DNA of 64,000 bases from Microcella sp. GTDB taxonomy: Bacteria; Actinomycetota; Actinomycetes; Actinomycetales; Microbacteriaceae. Below are positions 1-7,365 of this stretch, piece by piece. Made by a program: the position numbers and the translations under genes. The notes under the pieces were generated by a model. That model was not told where the DNA came from, searched no databases, and saw nothing but the letters and a program-made list of their open reading frames with translations. The stretch lies in assembly GCF_025808395.1 (NCBI RefSeq), contig NZ_CP075524.1:620001-684000 (forward strand), written 5' to 3'. Every line of letters begins with the position of its first letter. Positions within the stretch are counted from its first letter, which is position 1.

Positions 1-693
1 CGCGTGCCAGACGATGCCGCGCTGCCGGTTCCTGACGACGTCGAGCGGCTCGATGCTGACCCCTTGCGATGCCTGCACGCTGAGACGAGCGCGGCGATGG
101 TCGCCGAAGTCGACGATGCGCACAAGTCGGGCGACACCCTGGGCGGTGTCGTCGAAGTGCTCGCCTACGGAGTTCCGCCGGGGCTCGGATCGTATGTGCA
201 CTGGGATCGCCGACTCGACGCGAGGCTCGCCGCAGCGCTCATGGGAATCCAGGCCATCAAGGGAGTCGAGGTCGGCGACGGCTTCGAGACCACGCGCCGC
301 CGGGGTTCGGCCGCGCACGACGAGCTCGTCGTCGACGACGGGCTCATCGAGCGGTTGAGCGACCGCGCTGGTGGCACCGAGGGCGGCATGAGCACCGGCA
401 CGGTGCTGCGCGTGCGAGCAGGAATGAAGCCGATCGCCACCGTGCCGCACGCGCTGCGCACCGTCGACACGTCGACGGGCGAGGCCGCGCCGGCGCACCA
501 CCAGCGCTCAGACGTGTGCGCGGTGCCGGCCGCGGGAGTGGTCGCCGAAGCCATGGTGGCGCTCGTGCTCGCCGATGCCATGCTCGAGAAGTTCGGTGGC
601 GACTCTCTCGCCGAGACGCGTCGCAACCTCGACGGGTATCTCGCGTCGATTCCTGCGACCCTCACCACCGCGGTCGCCGACGGTCGTGCCTGA
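1..693 (+). CDS. aroC: Chorismate synthase, C-terminal part (cut by window edge)
   Basis: Converts 5-enolpyruvylshikimate-3-phosphate to chorismate, the last shikimate-pathway step, using reduced FMN. The frame is open from base 1, so the N-terminus lies outside the window; 230 residues are seen of a family that usually runs to about 360-400. Visible family motifs are GDGFETTRRRGS, GGTEGGMSTG, AGMKPIATVPHALRTVD and RSDVCAVPAAGVVAEAM, which form the FMN/substrate site near the C-terminus. The GTG at base 4 is internal, not a start. The 3' end overlaps aroK by 8 nt, so the two are probably translationally coupled within an aroC-aroK-aroB operon. Confidence 0.97.
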   Translation, partial: RVPDDAALPVPDDVERLDADPLRCLHAETSAAMVAEVDDAHKSGDTLGGVVEVLAYGVPPGLGSYVHWDRRLDARLAAALMGIQAIKGVEVGDGFETTRRRGSAAHDELVVDDGLIERLSDRAGGTEGGMSTGTVLRVRAGMKPIATVPHALRTVDTSTGEAAPAHHQRSDVCAVPAAGVVAEAMVALVLADAMLEKFGGDSLAETRRNLDGYLASIPATLTTAVADGRA

Positions 694-1225
694 GCCTCTC
701 GCCGAGCTGGGATCACCCGCCGTGGTGCTCATCGGCCCCCCGGCTGCGGGCAAGACTCGGGTCGGCAAGCGGGTCGCCCGCTCGCTCGACCTGCCCTTCA
801 TCGACACAGATCGCATGATCGTCGCCGAGCACGGGCCGATCGCCCAGATCTTCGAGCGCTCTGGCGAAGCGCACTTCCGCGCCCTCGAAGCAGACGCAGT
901 GTCGCACGCGCTCACGCACCGGGCCGTCATCGCGCTCGGCGGCGGCGCCGTCATGACCGCGAGCGTCGCCGAAGCCCTCGCCGGGCATCCGGTCGTGCTC
1001 CTCACCCTCACCCCCGAGGCCGCCTCGCAGCGCCTCGACCCCGTCACCCGGCCTCTCGTGCGAGACGGCATCGACGCCTGGAGCGCGCTCGTCGAGTCGC
1101 GCATGCCCACCTACCGTGCACTCGCCCAGGCCACGTGGGATACCTCGACGCGGCCGATCGACCGCATTGCGAGCGAGGTGGCGCAGTGGGCCCGAGACCG
1201 CAGTTCAGCGCAAGGAGAACCATGA
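686..1225 (+). CDS. aroK: Shikimate kinase
   Basis: Phosphorylates shikimate with ATP. The P-loop GPPAAGKTRVG is near residue 17, the substrate-binding DTDR motif follows, then GGGAV, and an LID-like segment near RLDPVTRPLV. I chose GTG 686 as start: it overlaps the aroC stop as GTGCCTGA and gives 179 residues, the normal size. The frame stays open to an ATG at 575, but that would add 37 residues of low-complexity, basic sequence lying wholly inside aroC. The stop overlaps the aroB start by 4 nt (ATGA). Confidence 0.95.
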   Translation: MPEPLAELGSPAVVLIGPPAAGKTRVGKRVARSLDLPFIDTDRMIVAEHGPIAQIFERSGEAHFRALEADAVSHALTHRAVIALGGGAVMTASVAEALAGHPVVLLTLTPEAASQRLDPVTRPLVRDGIDAWSALVESRMPTYRALAQATWDTSTRPIDRIASEVAQWARDRSSAQGEP

Positions 1226-2298
1226 CCGAGCCCACGACCATCACCGTCGAGGCGGGCAGCCCGTACGACGTCATCGTGGGGCGAGGCGTGCTCGCGCAGC
1301 TCGAGAGCGTGCTGCCGCCCACGGTGGCCAAGGTGCTCGTCGTGCACGCGCCGCCACTCGCCGATCACGCGCAGGCGCTGCGCGAGCGGCTCGCCGGGCG
1401 CGTCGAAGTGCTGCTCGCCGAGGTTCCCGATGCCGAGGGTGCGAAGCGCGTCGAAGTCGCCGCCTTCTGCTGGCAGATCATGGGTCAGACCGACTTCACG
1501 CGAACCGATGCCGTGGTCGGCCTGGGCGGCGGAGCCACGACCGACCTGGCCGGCTTCGTCGCCGCCACCTGGCTGCGCGGGGTGCCCCTCGTGCAGGTGC
1601 CGACGACCGTGCTCGGCATGGTCGATGCCGCGATCGGCGGAAAGACCGGCATCAACACGGCCGAGGGCAAGAACCTCGTCGGCGCATTCTGGGCTCCCGC
1701 GGCCGTGCTCGTCGACCTCGACCTGCTCGAGGGGCTGCCGCAGAACGAGATTCTCGCCGGGTTCGCCGAGGTCGTGAAGTGCGGGTTCATCGCCGACACC
1801 GCCATTCTCGACCTGCTCGAAGCCGACGTGACACGCGCCACCGATCGCACGAGCGACGAGTTTCGCGAACTCGTCGAGCGCAGCATCCGGGTCAAGGCAG
1901 AGATCGTGGCCGAAGACTTCACCGATGTCGGTCGACGCGAGCACCTCAACTACGGGCACACGCTCGGTCACGCCATCGAGCACGCTGAGCGCTACCGCTG
2001 GCGGCATGGGGCTGCCGTGGCGATCGGCATGGTGTTCGCGGCCGAGCTCTCGCATCTCGTCGGCTCGTTGCCCGCCGAGCAGGTCGACCGCACTCGACGC
2101 ATACTGGCGTCGCTCACCCTGCCCACCGGCTACCCCCTGGGTCGCTGGAAGACGCTGCTCGCCACGATGCAGCGCGACAAGAAGGCGCGCGCCGGCATGC
2201 TGCGATTCGTGCTGCTCGATGATGTCGCGCACCCGCGGGTTCGCGGCGGCATCGACGAGTCGATGCTCTTCGCCGCCTATCAAGAAGTGGGGGAGTGA
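1222..2298 (+). CDS. aroB: 3-Dehydroquinate synthase
   Basis: Cyclises DAHP to 3-dehydroquinate with NAD+ and a divalent metal (second shikimate step). Sequence signs are the NAD-binding GLGGGATTDLAGFVAATW, VPTTVLGMVDAAIGGKTG, the metal-ligand segment AEVVKCGFI and NYGHTLGHAIEH, all in the usual order; the length of 358 residues is typical. ATG 1222 is chosen because AAGGAGAA lies just upstream and the ATGA overlap couples it to aroK. The frame is open back to 1135, but that extension lies within aroK. Confidence 0.97.
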   Translation: MTEPTTITVEAGSPYDVIVGRGVLAQLESVLPPTVAKVLVVHAPPLADHAQALRERLAGRVEVLLAEVPDAEGAKRVEVAAFCWQIMGQTDFTRTDAVVGLGGGATTDLAGFVAATWLRGVPLVQVPTTVLGMVDAAIGGKTGINTAEGKNLVGAFWAPAAVLVDLDLLEGLPQNEILAGFAEVVKCGFIADTAILDLLEADVTRATDRTSDEFRELVERSIRVKAEIVAEDFTDVGRREHLNYGHTLGHAIEHAERYRWRHGAAVAIGMVFAAELSHLVGSLPAEQVDRTRRILASLTLPTGYPLGRWKTLLATMQRDKKARAGMLRFVLLDDVAHPRVRGGIDESMLFAAYQEVGE

Positions 2299-2311
2299 TG
2301 CGCCTCGCCGA

Positions 2312-2317
2312 TAGGGT
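2312..2317 (+). promoter_or_regulatory. -10-like hexamer TAGGGT, 6 nt before aroQ
   Basis: TAGGGT fits the TANNNT -10 pattern and ends 6 nt before the aroQ ATG. There is no Shine-Dalgarno sequence in the gap, so transcription would start at the start codon (leaderless mRNA). No -35 box is evident. The same arrangement recurs at eight other genes in the window. Confidence 0.5.
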
Positions 2318-2323
2318 GTCGGC

Positions 2324-2764
2324 ATGACCGCCTCGCGCGTGCTCGTGCTCAACGGGCCGAACTTGAACCGCCTGGGCACTCGCGAGCCCGAGGTGTACGG
2401 CACGGCGACACTCGACGACATCCGCTCGTCTCTGGCGGCTGCGGCCGACGGGGTCGAGATCGACCTGCGGCAGTCGAACGACGAGGCCGAGCTCATCGGC
2501 TGGCTGCATGAGGCGGTGGATGCCCGCACGCCGGTCATTCTCAACCCGGCGGCCTTCACCCACTACAGCTACGCCCTGCGCGACGCCGTGGCACTGGTCA
2601 CCGAGGCAGGCGTTGCCGTCGTCGAGGTGCACCTCTCGAACCCGCATGCGCGCGAGACCTTTCGCCACACGAGCGTCATCTCGGGGGTCGCGACGGGCGT
2701 GATCGCCGGGTTCGGCATCGACTCGTACCATCTGGCGCTCGCGCACCTGCTGCGCCTGCCGTAG
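2324..2764 (+). CDS. aroQ: 3-Dehydroquinate dehydratase, type II
   Basis: Removes water from 3-dehydroquinate to give 3-dehydroshikimate. At 146 residues it is the small dodecameric type II enzyme. The catalytic tyrosine lies in NLNRLGTREPEVYG near the N-terminus; NPAAFTHYSYAL and the histidine-containing EVHLSNPHARE follow. It starts 25 nt after aroB but appears to have its own leaderless promoter, so it may be partly independent of the aroCKB unit. Confidence 0.96.
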   Translation: MTASRVLVLNGPNLNRLGTREPEVYGTATLDDIRSSLAAAADGVEIDLRQSNDEAELIGWLHEAVDARTPVILNPAAFTHYSYALRDAVALVTEAGVAVVEVHLSNPHARETFRHTSVISGVATGVIAGFGIDSYHLALAHLLRLP

Positions 2765-2785
2765 GGGTCTCTCTCGGCCGTCGAC

Positions 2786-2791
2786 TAGACT
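2786..2791 (+). promoter_or_regulatory. -10-like hexamer TAGACT upstream of efp
   Basis: TAGACT sits 67 nt before the efp ATG in the only gap of this block (2765-2858). The same hexamer lies upstream of pyrR (6774) and of the small gene at 28957. No convincing -35 is seen. It would give efp an untranslated leader of about 60 nt. Confidence 0.4.
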
Positions 2792-2858
2792 TTCGCGGCG
2801 GCGCTCACGGGCGCTGCCGAACCGACCTCTCTCTCATCGAAACGGAACACAGACTCTC

Positions 2859-3422
2859 ATGGCGACCACCAACGACATCAAGAACGGCAGCGTGCTGAAC
2901 CTCGACGGGCAGCTGTGGAACGTCATCGAGTTTCAGCATGTGAAGCCCGGCAAGGGTGGCGCGTTCGTGCGCACGAAGATGCGCAATGTGATGAGCGGCA
3001 AGGTTGTCGACAAGACCTTCAATGCGGGCACCAAGGTCGACTTCGCGACGGTCGACCGCCGTGACTACTCGTACCTGTATCAAGACGGCGCCGACTACGT
3101 CTTCATGGACACCACCGACTACGAGCAGGTCACCGTGCCTGCCGCGGTCGTCGGTGACGCTGCGAACTTCATGCTCGAGAACCAGCAGGTGACGATCGCG
3201 ATGCACGAGGGTGCGCCGCTGTACCTCGATCTGCCGGCCTCGGTCGTGCTCGAGGTCACCTACACCGAGCCCGGCTTGCAGGGCGACCGCTCGACCGGCG
3301 GAACCAAGCCAGCAACGCTCGAGACCGGCTATGAGATTCAGGTGCCGCTGTTTCTCGAGGCCGGAACCAAGGTGAAGGTCGACACGCGCTCGGGCGACTA
3401 CCTGGGTCGCGTCAACGAGTAG
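2859..3422 (+). CDS. efp: Elongation factor P
   Basis: Binds between the P and E sites of ribosomes stalled on proline runs and promotes peptide bond formation. The 187-residue length and the KOW/OB/OB layout (N-terminal KNGSVLNLDGQLWNVIEFQHVKPGKGGAF, broken here as KNGSVLN...VKPGKGGAF) are standard. The tip loop that reaches the P-site tRNA is PGKGG with lysine at residue 32. I recall the actinobacterial loop as PGKGP, so the last glycine is worth noting. The stop overlaps the nusB start by one base. Confidence 0.97.
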   Translation: MATTNDIKNGSVLNLDGQLWNVIEFQHVKPGKGGAFVRTKMRNVMSGKVVDKTFNAGTKVDFATVDRRDYSYLYQDGADYVFMDTTDYEQVTVPAAVVGDAANFMLENQQVTIAMHEGAPLYLDLPASVVLEVTYTEPGLQGDRSTGGTKPATLETGYEIQVPLFLEAGTKVKVDTRSGDYLGRVNE

Positions 3423-3859
3423 TGAGCGCTCGAAGCAAAGCCCGCAAGCGGGCTCTCGACATGCTGTACATCGCCGACGTGCGGCAAGTGCCACTCGCCG
3501 ACGTGCTCGCCGACGAGGCGCGACGCGCGGCGGCTCAGCCGCAGCGGGCCTCGAGTTGGCCGTATGCCGAGCAGATCGTGCGCGGAGTCGACGAGAACCG
3601 TGCAGACATCGATGCGTTGATCGAGCAGCACGCTGTGGGCTGGACCTTGGCACGCATGCCCGTGGTGGATCGTGCCATCCTCCGCCTGGGCATCTGGGAG
3701 CTCGGATTCAATCCCGAGACTCCGGCCGCCGTGGCCATCTCAGAAGCGATGCAGCTCGCGAGCGTGCTGTCGACCGACGAGAGCGCCACCTTCGTCAACG
3801 GCGTGCTCGGCGCGATCGCTGACGCGCTGACATCGCCCGAGACGCACTCGGCCCCATGA
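3422..3859 (+). CDS. nusB: Transcription antitermination protein NusB
   Basis: All-helical RNA-binding protein which, with NusE (S10), binds boxA RNA in rRNA leaders and supports antitermination. Its 145 residues start SARSKARKRALDMLY, the usual NusB N-terminus, and include IVRGVDEN and the conserved core RMPVVDRAILRLGIWEL followed by VAISEAMQLAS and TFVNGVLGAI. GTG 3422 overlaps the efp stop by one base, so it is probably translated by re-initiation after efp, a common actinobacterial gene pair. Confidence 0.95.
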   Translation: MSARSKARKRALDMLYIADVRQVPLADVLADEARRAAAQPQRASSWPYAEQIVRGVDENRADIDALIEQHAVGWTLARMPVVDRAILRLGIWELGFNPETPAAVAISEAMQLASVLSTDESATFVNGVLGAIADALTSPETHSAP

Positions 3860-3866
3860 CGCTTGT

Positions 3867-3886
3867 GTGACGTACTGTTTCGTCAC
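3867..3886. terminator. Small hairpin after nusB
   Basis: GTGACG (3867-3872) and CGTCAC (3881-3886) form a perfect 6-bp inverted repeat with an 8-nt loop, just after the nusB stop and before the ABC transporter promoter. There is no T-run after it. It could be a weak terminator or a protein-binding dyad for the transporter genes; the sequence does not decide. Confidence 0.3.
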
Positions 3887-3933
3887 GTGTCGTCTCGTGT
3901 CTGAGCGGTTTGGCGCTCGAATGTCAGCCCTCG

Positions 3934-3939
3934 TACGGT
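3934..3939 (+). promoter_or_regulatory. -10-like hexamer TACGGT, 6 nt before the ABC ATPase
   Basis: TACGGT ends 6 nt before ATG 3946. A possible -35, TTGGCG at 3910-3915, is 18 nt upstream. No Shine-Dalgarno sequence is present, so a leaderless transcript is suggested, and the hexamer supports ATG 3946 over the upstream TTG 3910. Confidence 0.5.
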
Positions 3940-3945
3940 GGCGGC

Positions 3946-4758
3946 ATGTCGACCATCACGGCTCCCTCCACAGCGACGGCCGCGCTGCCCGTCTCGCTGC
4001 GCGGCGTCGGGCGCACGTTCCCCTCGCCGGGTGGTGCCGAGCCTCGACTGGTGCTGCGCGACATCGATCTGACCATTGCCCCTGGTGAGATCGTCGCCCT
4101 GCTCGGCCCTTCAGGGTGCGGCAAGAGCACGCTGCTGCGTCAGATCAGCGGTCTCGACCGGCCGTCGACCGGGTCACTGACGATCGACCGGGCGCCGGTC
4201 GCGACCGCAGACCAGCGGTGCGCAGTGGCCTTTCAAGAGCCGCGACTGCTGCCGTGGCGCACAGTGACCCGCAACGTCGAGTTGGGGCTACCGCGAGCAC
4301 TGGATCGCGAAGCAGGTCGCGAGCGAGTCGCCGAGCTTCTCGAACTGGTGCAGCTCACCCCTGCGGCGGCCCTCAAGCCGCGGCAGATCTCGGGGGGAAT
4401 GGCCCAGCGCGTCTCGCTCGCGCGGGCGCTCGCTCGCGGCCCCGGTGTGCTGCTGCTCGACGAGCCCTTCGGCGCCCTCGATGCTCTTACCCGATTGACG
4501 ATGCAAGACCTGCTCGTCGACATCCACCGTGCGAAGCCGGCGACGATCGTGCTCGTGACGCACGACGTCGACGAGGCGCTCGCTCTGGCCGATCGCATTG
4601 TGCTGCTCGGCACTCGGCACGACCGGCCCGGTGCGACGATCAGCCGCATCCTCGAGGTGCCGGGCGCGAGACCCCGCGACCGCGCCTCGACCGTGCTCGC
4701 CCGACTTCGCGCTCAGTTGCTCGATGCGCTCGGCGTGCCGAGCCACCACGGCACCTGA
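3946..4758 (+). CDS. ssuB: ABC importer ATPase, sulfonate/taurine/nitrate type
   Basis: ATPase subunit that powers import of a small anionic nutrient, probably an aliphatic sulfonate. In its 270 residues the Walker A GPSGCGKST is at 54-62, the Q-loop is in VAFQEPRLLPWRTV, the signature is SGGMAQRVSLARALA, Walker B is VLLLDEPFGALD and the H-loop is VTHDVDEAL. The EPRLLPW Q-loop is characteristic of the SsuB/TauB/NrtD group. It is followed by its binding lipoprotein and permease. The substrate is inferred from family resemblance; nitrate or a thiamin precursor cannot be excluded. Confidence 0.85.
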   Translation: MSTITAPSTATAALPVSLRGVGRTFPSPGGAEPRLVLRDIDLTIAPGEIVALLGPSGCGKSTLLRQISGLDRPSTGSLTIDRAPVATADQRCAVAFQEPRLLPWRTVTRNVELGLPRALDREAGRERVAELLELVQLTPAAALKPRQISGGMAQRVSLARALARGPGVLLLDEPFGALDALTRLTMQDLLVDIHRAKPATIVLVTHDVDEALALADRIVLLGTRHDRPGATISRILEVPGARPRDRASTVLARLRAQLLDALGVPSHHGT

Positions 4759-4821
4759 GCCTCTCTGACGTCCTCTCCCACCCCATCCATTGGCCGCCCG
4801 GCCGACCACTGAAAGGCAATC

Positions 4822-5850
4822 ATGACCATCCGCACCCGCTCGACCCTGCTGACCGCGACCCTCGCCGTGGCCGCCATGGCCATGACCGGGTGCGTTGCCG
4901 GTGAAGGCGCCCCGGCCGCGCAGCCCGAAGAGGGCTCTGAGTGGTCATCGACCACGCTCACGCTTGACTTCGCCACCTACAACCCGCTCAGCCTGATCAT
5001 CAAAGACCAAGGCTGGCTCGAAGACGAACTTGGTGACGATGTCACGGTGACGTGGGTGCAGTCCGCAGGCTCGAACAAGGCGAACGAGGCTCTGCGTGCC
5101 GGCGCGATCGACGTCGGCTCGACGGCGGGCTCGGCGGCACTGCTGGCTCGCTCGAACGGCAGCCCCATCCACACGATCGCCGTGTACACGCAGCCGAACT
5201 GGGCGGCGATCCTGGTGCCGACGGGGTCAGACATCAGAGAGGTCTCTGACCTCGCCGGTCGCAACGTGGCCGCAACGAAGGGCACCGACCCCTACTTCTT
5301 CCTGCTGCAGGCGCTCGGCGAAGCAGGACTCTCGCTCGACGACATCTCGCTGCAGAACCTTCAGCACGCAGATGGCCGCGGCGCGCTCGAGACCGGCGCG
5401 GTCGACGCCTGGGCAGGTCTCGACCCGCTGCTGTCGACCTCGGTCTACAACGGCAACGCCGAGATCATCTACGACAACGTCGCGTTCAACTCCTACGGCT
5501 TTCTCAACGCGACAGAAGAGTTCATCGAGAACCACCCTGATCTCGCACAGCTCGTCGTGAACGCCTATGAACGAGCTCGTGCGTGGGCGCTGCAGAACCC
5601 CGACGAGACTGCTGCGATTCTCGCCGAGGTCGCCGGTATCGAACTGCCCATCGCCGAGGCGACGATCGCCCGCACCGTGATCGACACCGACCCGGTGCCC
5701 GGCGAGGTGCACCGCGCCGTGCTCGCGATCATCGGCCCGATCTTCGTCGAGAGCGGCGACGTGGCGAACCAGCAGCTCATCGACGACGCGCTCGCATCGT
5801 TGTTCTTCACCGAGTTCGCGGTCGCGGCAGACCCGAACGCCGTCGGCTGA
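4822..5850 (+). CDS. ssuA: ABC importer substrate-binding lipoprotein, sulfonate type
   Basis: Extracytoplasmic binding protein of the preceding importer. It has a lipoprotein signal peptide with a basic start, a hydrophobic core and lipobox MTGC (Cys24), so it should be anchored by the lipid added by Lgt (encoded at 31987). The mature part is an NMT1/SsuA-like fold with recognisable segments YNPLSLIIKDQGWLED, NEALRAGAIDVGSTAG and DLAGRNVAATKGTDPYF. The 342-residue length is typical. GAAAGG lies 6 nt before ATG 4822. Ligand residues cannot be assigned confidently from sequence alone. Confidence 0.85.
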   Translation: MTIRTRSTLLTATLAVAAMAMTGCVAGEGAPAAQPEEGSEWSSTTLTLDFATYNPLSLIIKDQGWLEDELGDDVTVTWVQSAGSNKANEALRAGAIDVGSTAGSAALLARSNGSPIHTIAVYTQPNWAAILVPTGSDIREVSDLAGRNVAATKGTDPYFFLLQALGEAGLSLDDISLQNLQHADGRGALETGAVDAWAGLDPLLSTSVYNGNAEIIYDNVAFNSYGFLNATEEFIENHPDLAQLVVNAYERARAWALQNPDETAAILAEVAGIELPIAEATIARTVIDTDPVPGEVHRAVLAIIGPIFVESGDVANQQLIDDALASLFFTEFAVAADPNAVG

Positions 5851-5852
5851 GC

Positions 5853-6767
5853 ATGAGCTTCGACGAACGCGGAACCGCGAGTCTCGCCGGCGCCGCCCGC
5901 CCTGAGCAGTCAGGGCAGGCGGCGCCGCGCCGGCGCGCCGCCACACTCTTCGGGTGGGCAGACTCGTTCGGCTTCTCGGCGGCCGGCACCGCCGTCTCTG
6001 ACGGGCTCGAGGGTCGACCGACCGCGCGAACCGTGCTGCTCGGGCTGCTCGTGCCCGGCATCATCATGCTCGCGTGGTGGTCTGTCACCGAGTTCACCGA
6101 CATCTCGGCGGTCGTGCTGCCGTCACCCGAGCAGGTGGTCATCGCGGGGGTCGAGCTCGCACAGAACGGGCTGCTCGGCACCTATGTGCTGATCTCGCTG
6201 CAGCGAGTGTTCATCGGGTTCGCCATCGGGGCGACGGTCGGCCTCCTGCTCGGAGCACTGGTCGGGCTGTCTCGCACCGCTTCGCAGTTGCTGGGGCCGA
6301 CCCTCGGAGCGATTCGTGCCGTGCCCTCGCTGGCCTGGGTGCCGCTGCTCACGATCTACCTCGGCATCTTCGAAGAGCCCAAGATCACGCTCATCGCGAT
6401 CGGCGCCGCTTTTCCGGTGTTCACGACGGTCGCCGGTGCGCTTCGACACGTCGACGCACACCTCGTCGAAGCAGGACGAGCATTCGGGCTGGGTCACACA
6501 CGGTTGCTCACGACCGTGCAGCTGCCGGCAGTGGTGCCCTCGATCGTGTCGGGGTTGCGGCTCGCACTGGCGCAAGCCTGGCTGTTTCTCGTCGCGGCCG
6601 AACTCATCGCCTCGTCGATGGGCCTCGGATTCTTGCTCACCGACTCGCAGAACAACGGCCGCGTCGATCGCATCTTCCTCGCGATCATCCTGCTCGCGAT
6701 TCTCGGCAAGACCACCGATGCGATTCTCGGCATCGGAGAGCGCGCCCTGCTCAAGCGCTGGGGCTAG
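5853..6767 (+). CDS. ssuC: ABC importer permease, sulfonate type
   Basis: Membrane channel subunit of the importer, 304 residues. A polar N-terminal tail of about 60 residues is followed by about six membrane segments, starting with VLLGLLVPGIIMLAWW. The ATPase-contact EAA loop is EAGRAFGLGHTRLLTTVQLP, and the SsuC-type LAQAWLFLVAAELIASSMGLG follows it. ATG 5853 lies 2 nt after the lipoprotein stop. The frame is open far upstream inside ssuA, but that stretch is not protein-like in this frame. Confidence 0.87.
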   Translation: MSFDERGTASLAGAARPEQSGQAAPRRRAATLFGWADSFGFSAAGTAVSDGLEGRPTARTVLLGLLVPGIIMLAWWSVTEFTDISAVVLPSPEQVVIAGVELAQNGLLGTYVLISLQRVFIGFAIGATVGLLLGALVGLSRTASQLLGPTLGAIRAVPSLAWVPLLTIYLGIFEEPKITLIAIGAAFPVFTTVAGALRHVDAHLVEAGRAFGLGHTRLLTTVQLPAVVPSIVSGLRLALAQAWLFLVAAELIASSMGLGFLLTDSQNNGRVDRIFLAIILLAILGKTTDAILGIGERALLKRWG

Positions 6768-6773
6768 ACGCAC

Positions 6774-6779
6774 TAGACT
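6774..6779 (+). promoter_or_regulatory. -10-like hexamer TAGACT upstream of pyrR
   Basis: TAGACT lies 7 nt after the permease stop and 55 nt before the pyrR GTG. A start about 7 nt downstream would give a leader that contains the whole PyrR-binding hairpin. No clear -35 is seen. Confidence 0.45.
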
Positions 6780-6790
6780 TGACTCGTACG

Positions 6791-6830
6791 ACGTCCTTTA
6801 AGCACCGTCCTGTGAGGCGGGGAAGGAGGT
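6791..6830 (+). promoter_or_regulatory. PyrR-binding RNA hairpin covering the pyrR ribosome binding site
   Basis: The segment GTCCTGTGAGG (6807-6817) matches the conserved loop of PyrR-binding RNA. A lower stem can form between 6791-6798 (ACGTCCTT) and 6823-6830 (AAGGAGGT) with one mismatch, and an upper CCG/CGG stem joins 6805-6807 to 6818-6820. The right arm is the Shine-Dalgarno sequence of pyrR, 4 nt before its GTG. There is no terminator stem, so this looks like translational repression by PyrR bound to UMP/UTP, as described for Mycobacterium smegmatis, rather than the attenuation seen in Bacillus. Confidence 0.85.
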
Positions 6831-6834
6831 CAGA

Positions 6835-7365
6835 GTGAGTGCACGCACGGTGCTGCACGACGCTGACATTGCGCGCATTCTGCGACGCATCGCCCACGAA
6901 GTGCTCGAGAGCCGTCGGGGCGATGGGCGCATCGTCTTTCTCGGTATCCCTACCCGCGGTGCCACGATCGCTCAGCGCATCCACCGCATCGTCGACGAGA
7001 TCGAGCCCGGTGTCTCGAGTGTCGGATCACTCGACATCACGCTCTACCGTGACGACCTCGCGCGCACGCCGACGCGCACTCCGGCACCCACCCGCATGCC
7101 CGAGGGCGGCATCGATGACGCCATCGTGGTGCTCGTCGACGACGTGCTGTACTCGGGCCGCACGATTCGGGCTGCCCTCGACGCGCTCGTCGACCATGGG
7201 CGGCCGCGCGCCGTGCGACTGGCCGTCGTCATCGACCGCGGGCATCGCGAGCTGCCGATTCGCGCCGACTTCGTCGGCAAGAACCTGCCGTCTGCGACGA
7301 GCGAGCGTGTCTCAGTGCGACTCGTCGAGATTGATGGGGTCGATGAGGTGACGATCGAGCCATGA
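6835..7365 (+). CDS. pyrR: Bifunctional pyr operon regulator / uracil phosphoribosyltransferase
   Basis: RNA-binding regulator with the phosphoribosyltransferase fold; it may also make UMP from uracil and PRPP. The PRPP-binding motif is IVVLVDDVLYSGRTIRAALDAL near residues 98-119. Other PyrR segments are IVFLGIPTRGA near the N-terminus and GHRELPIRADFVGKNLPS near the C-terminus. The 176-residue length is normal. GTG 6835 follows GGAAGGAGGT, which is buried in the PyrR hairpin, so PyrR should control itself and the coupled downstream genes. The stop overlaps pyrB by 4 nt. Confidence 0.96.
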   Translation: MSARTVLHDADIARILRRIAHEVLESRRGDGRIVFLGIPTRGATIAQRIHRIVDEIEPGVSSVGSLDITLYRDDLARTPTRTPAPTRMPEGGIDDAIVVLVDDVLYSGRTIRAALDALVDHGRPRAVRLAVVIDRGHRELPIRADFVGKNLPSATSERVSVRLVEIDGVDEVTIEP

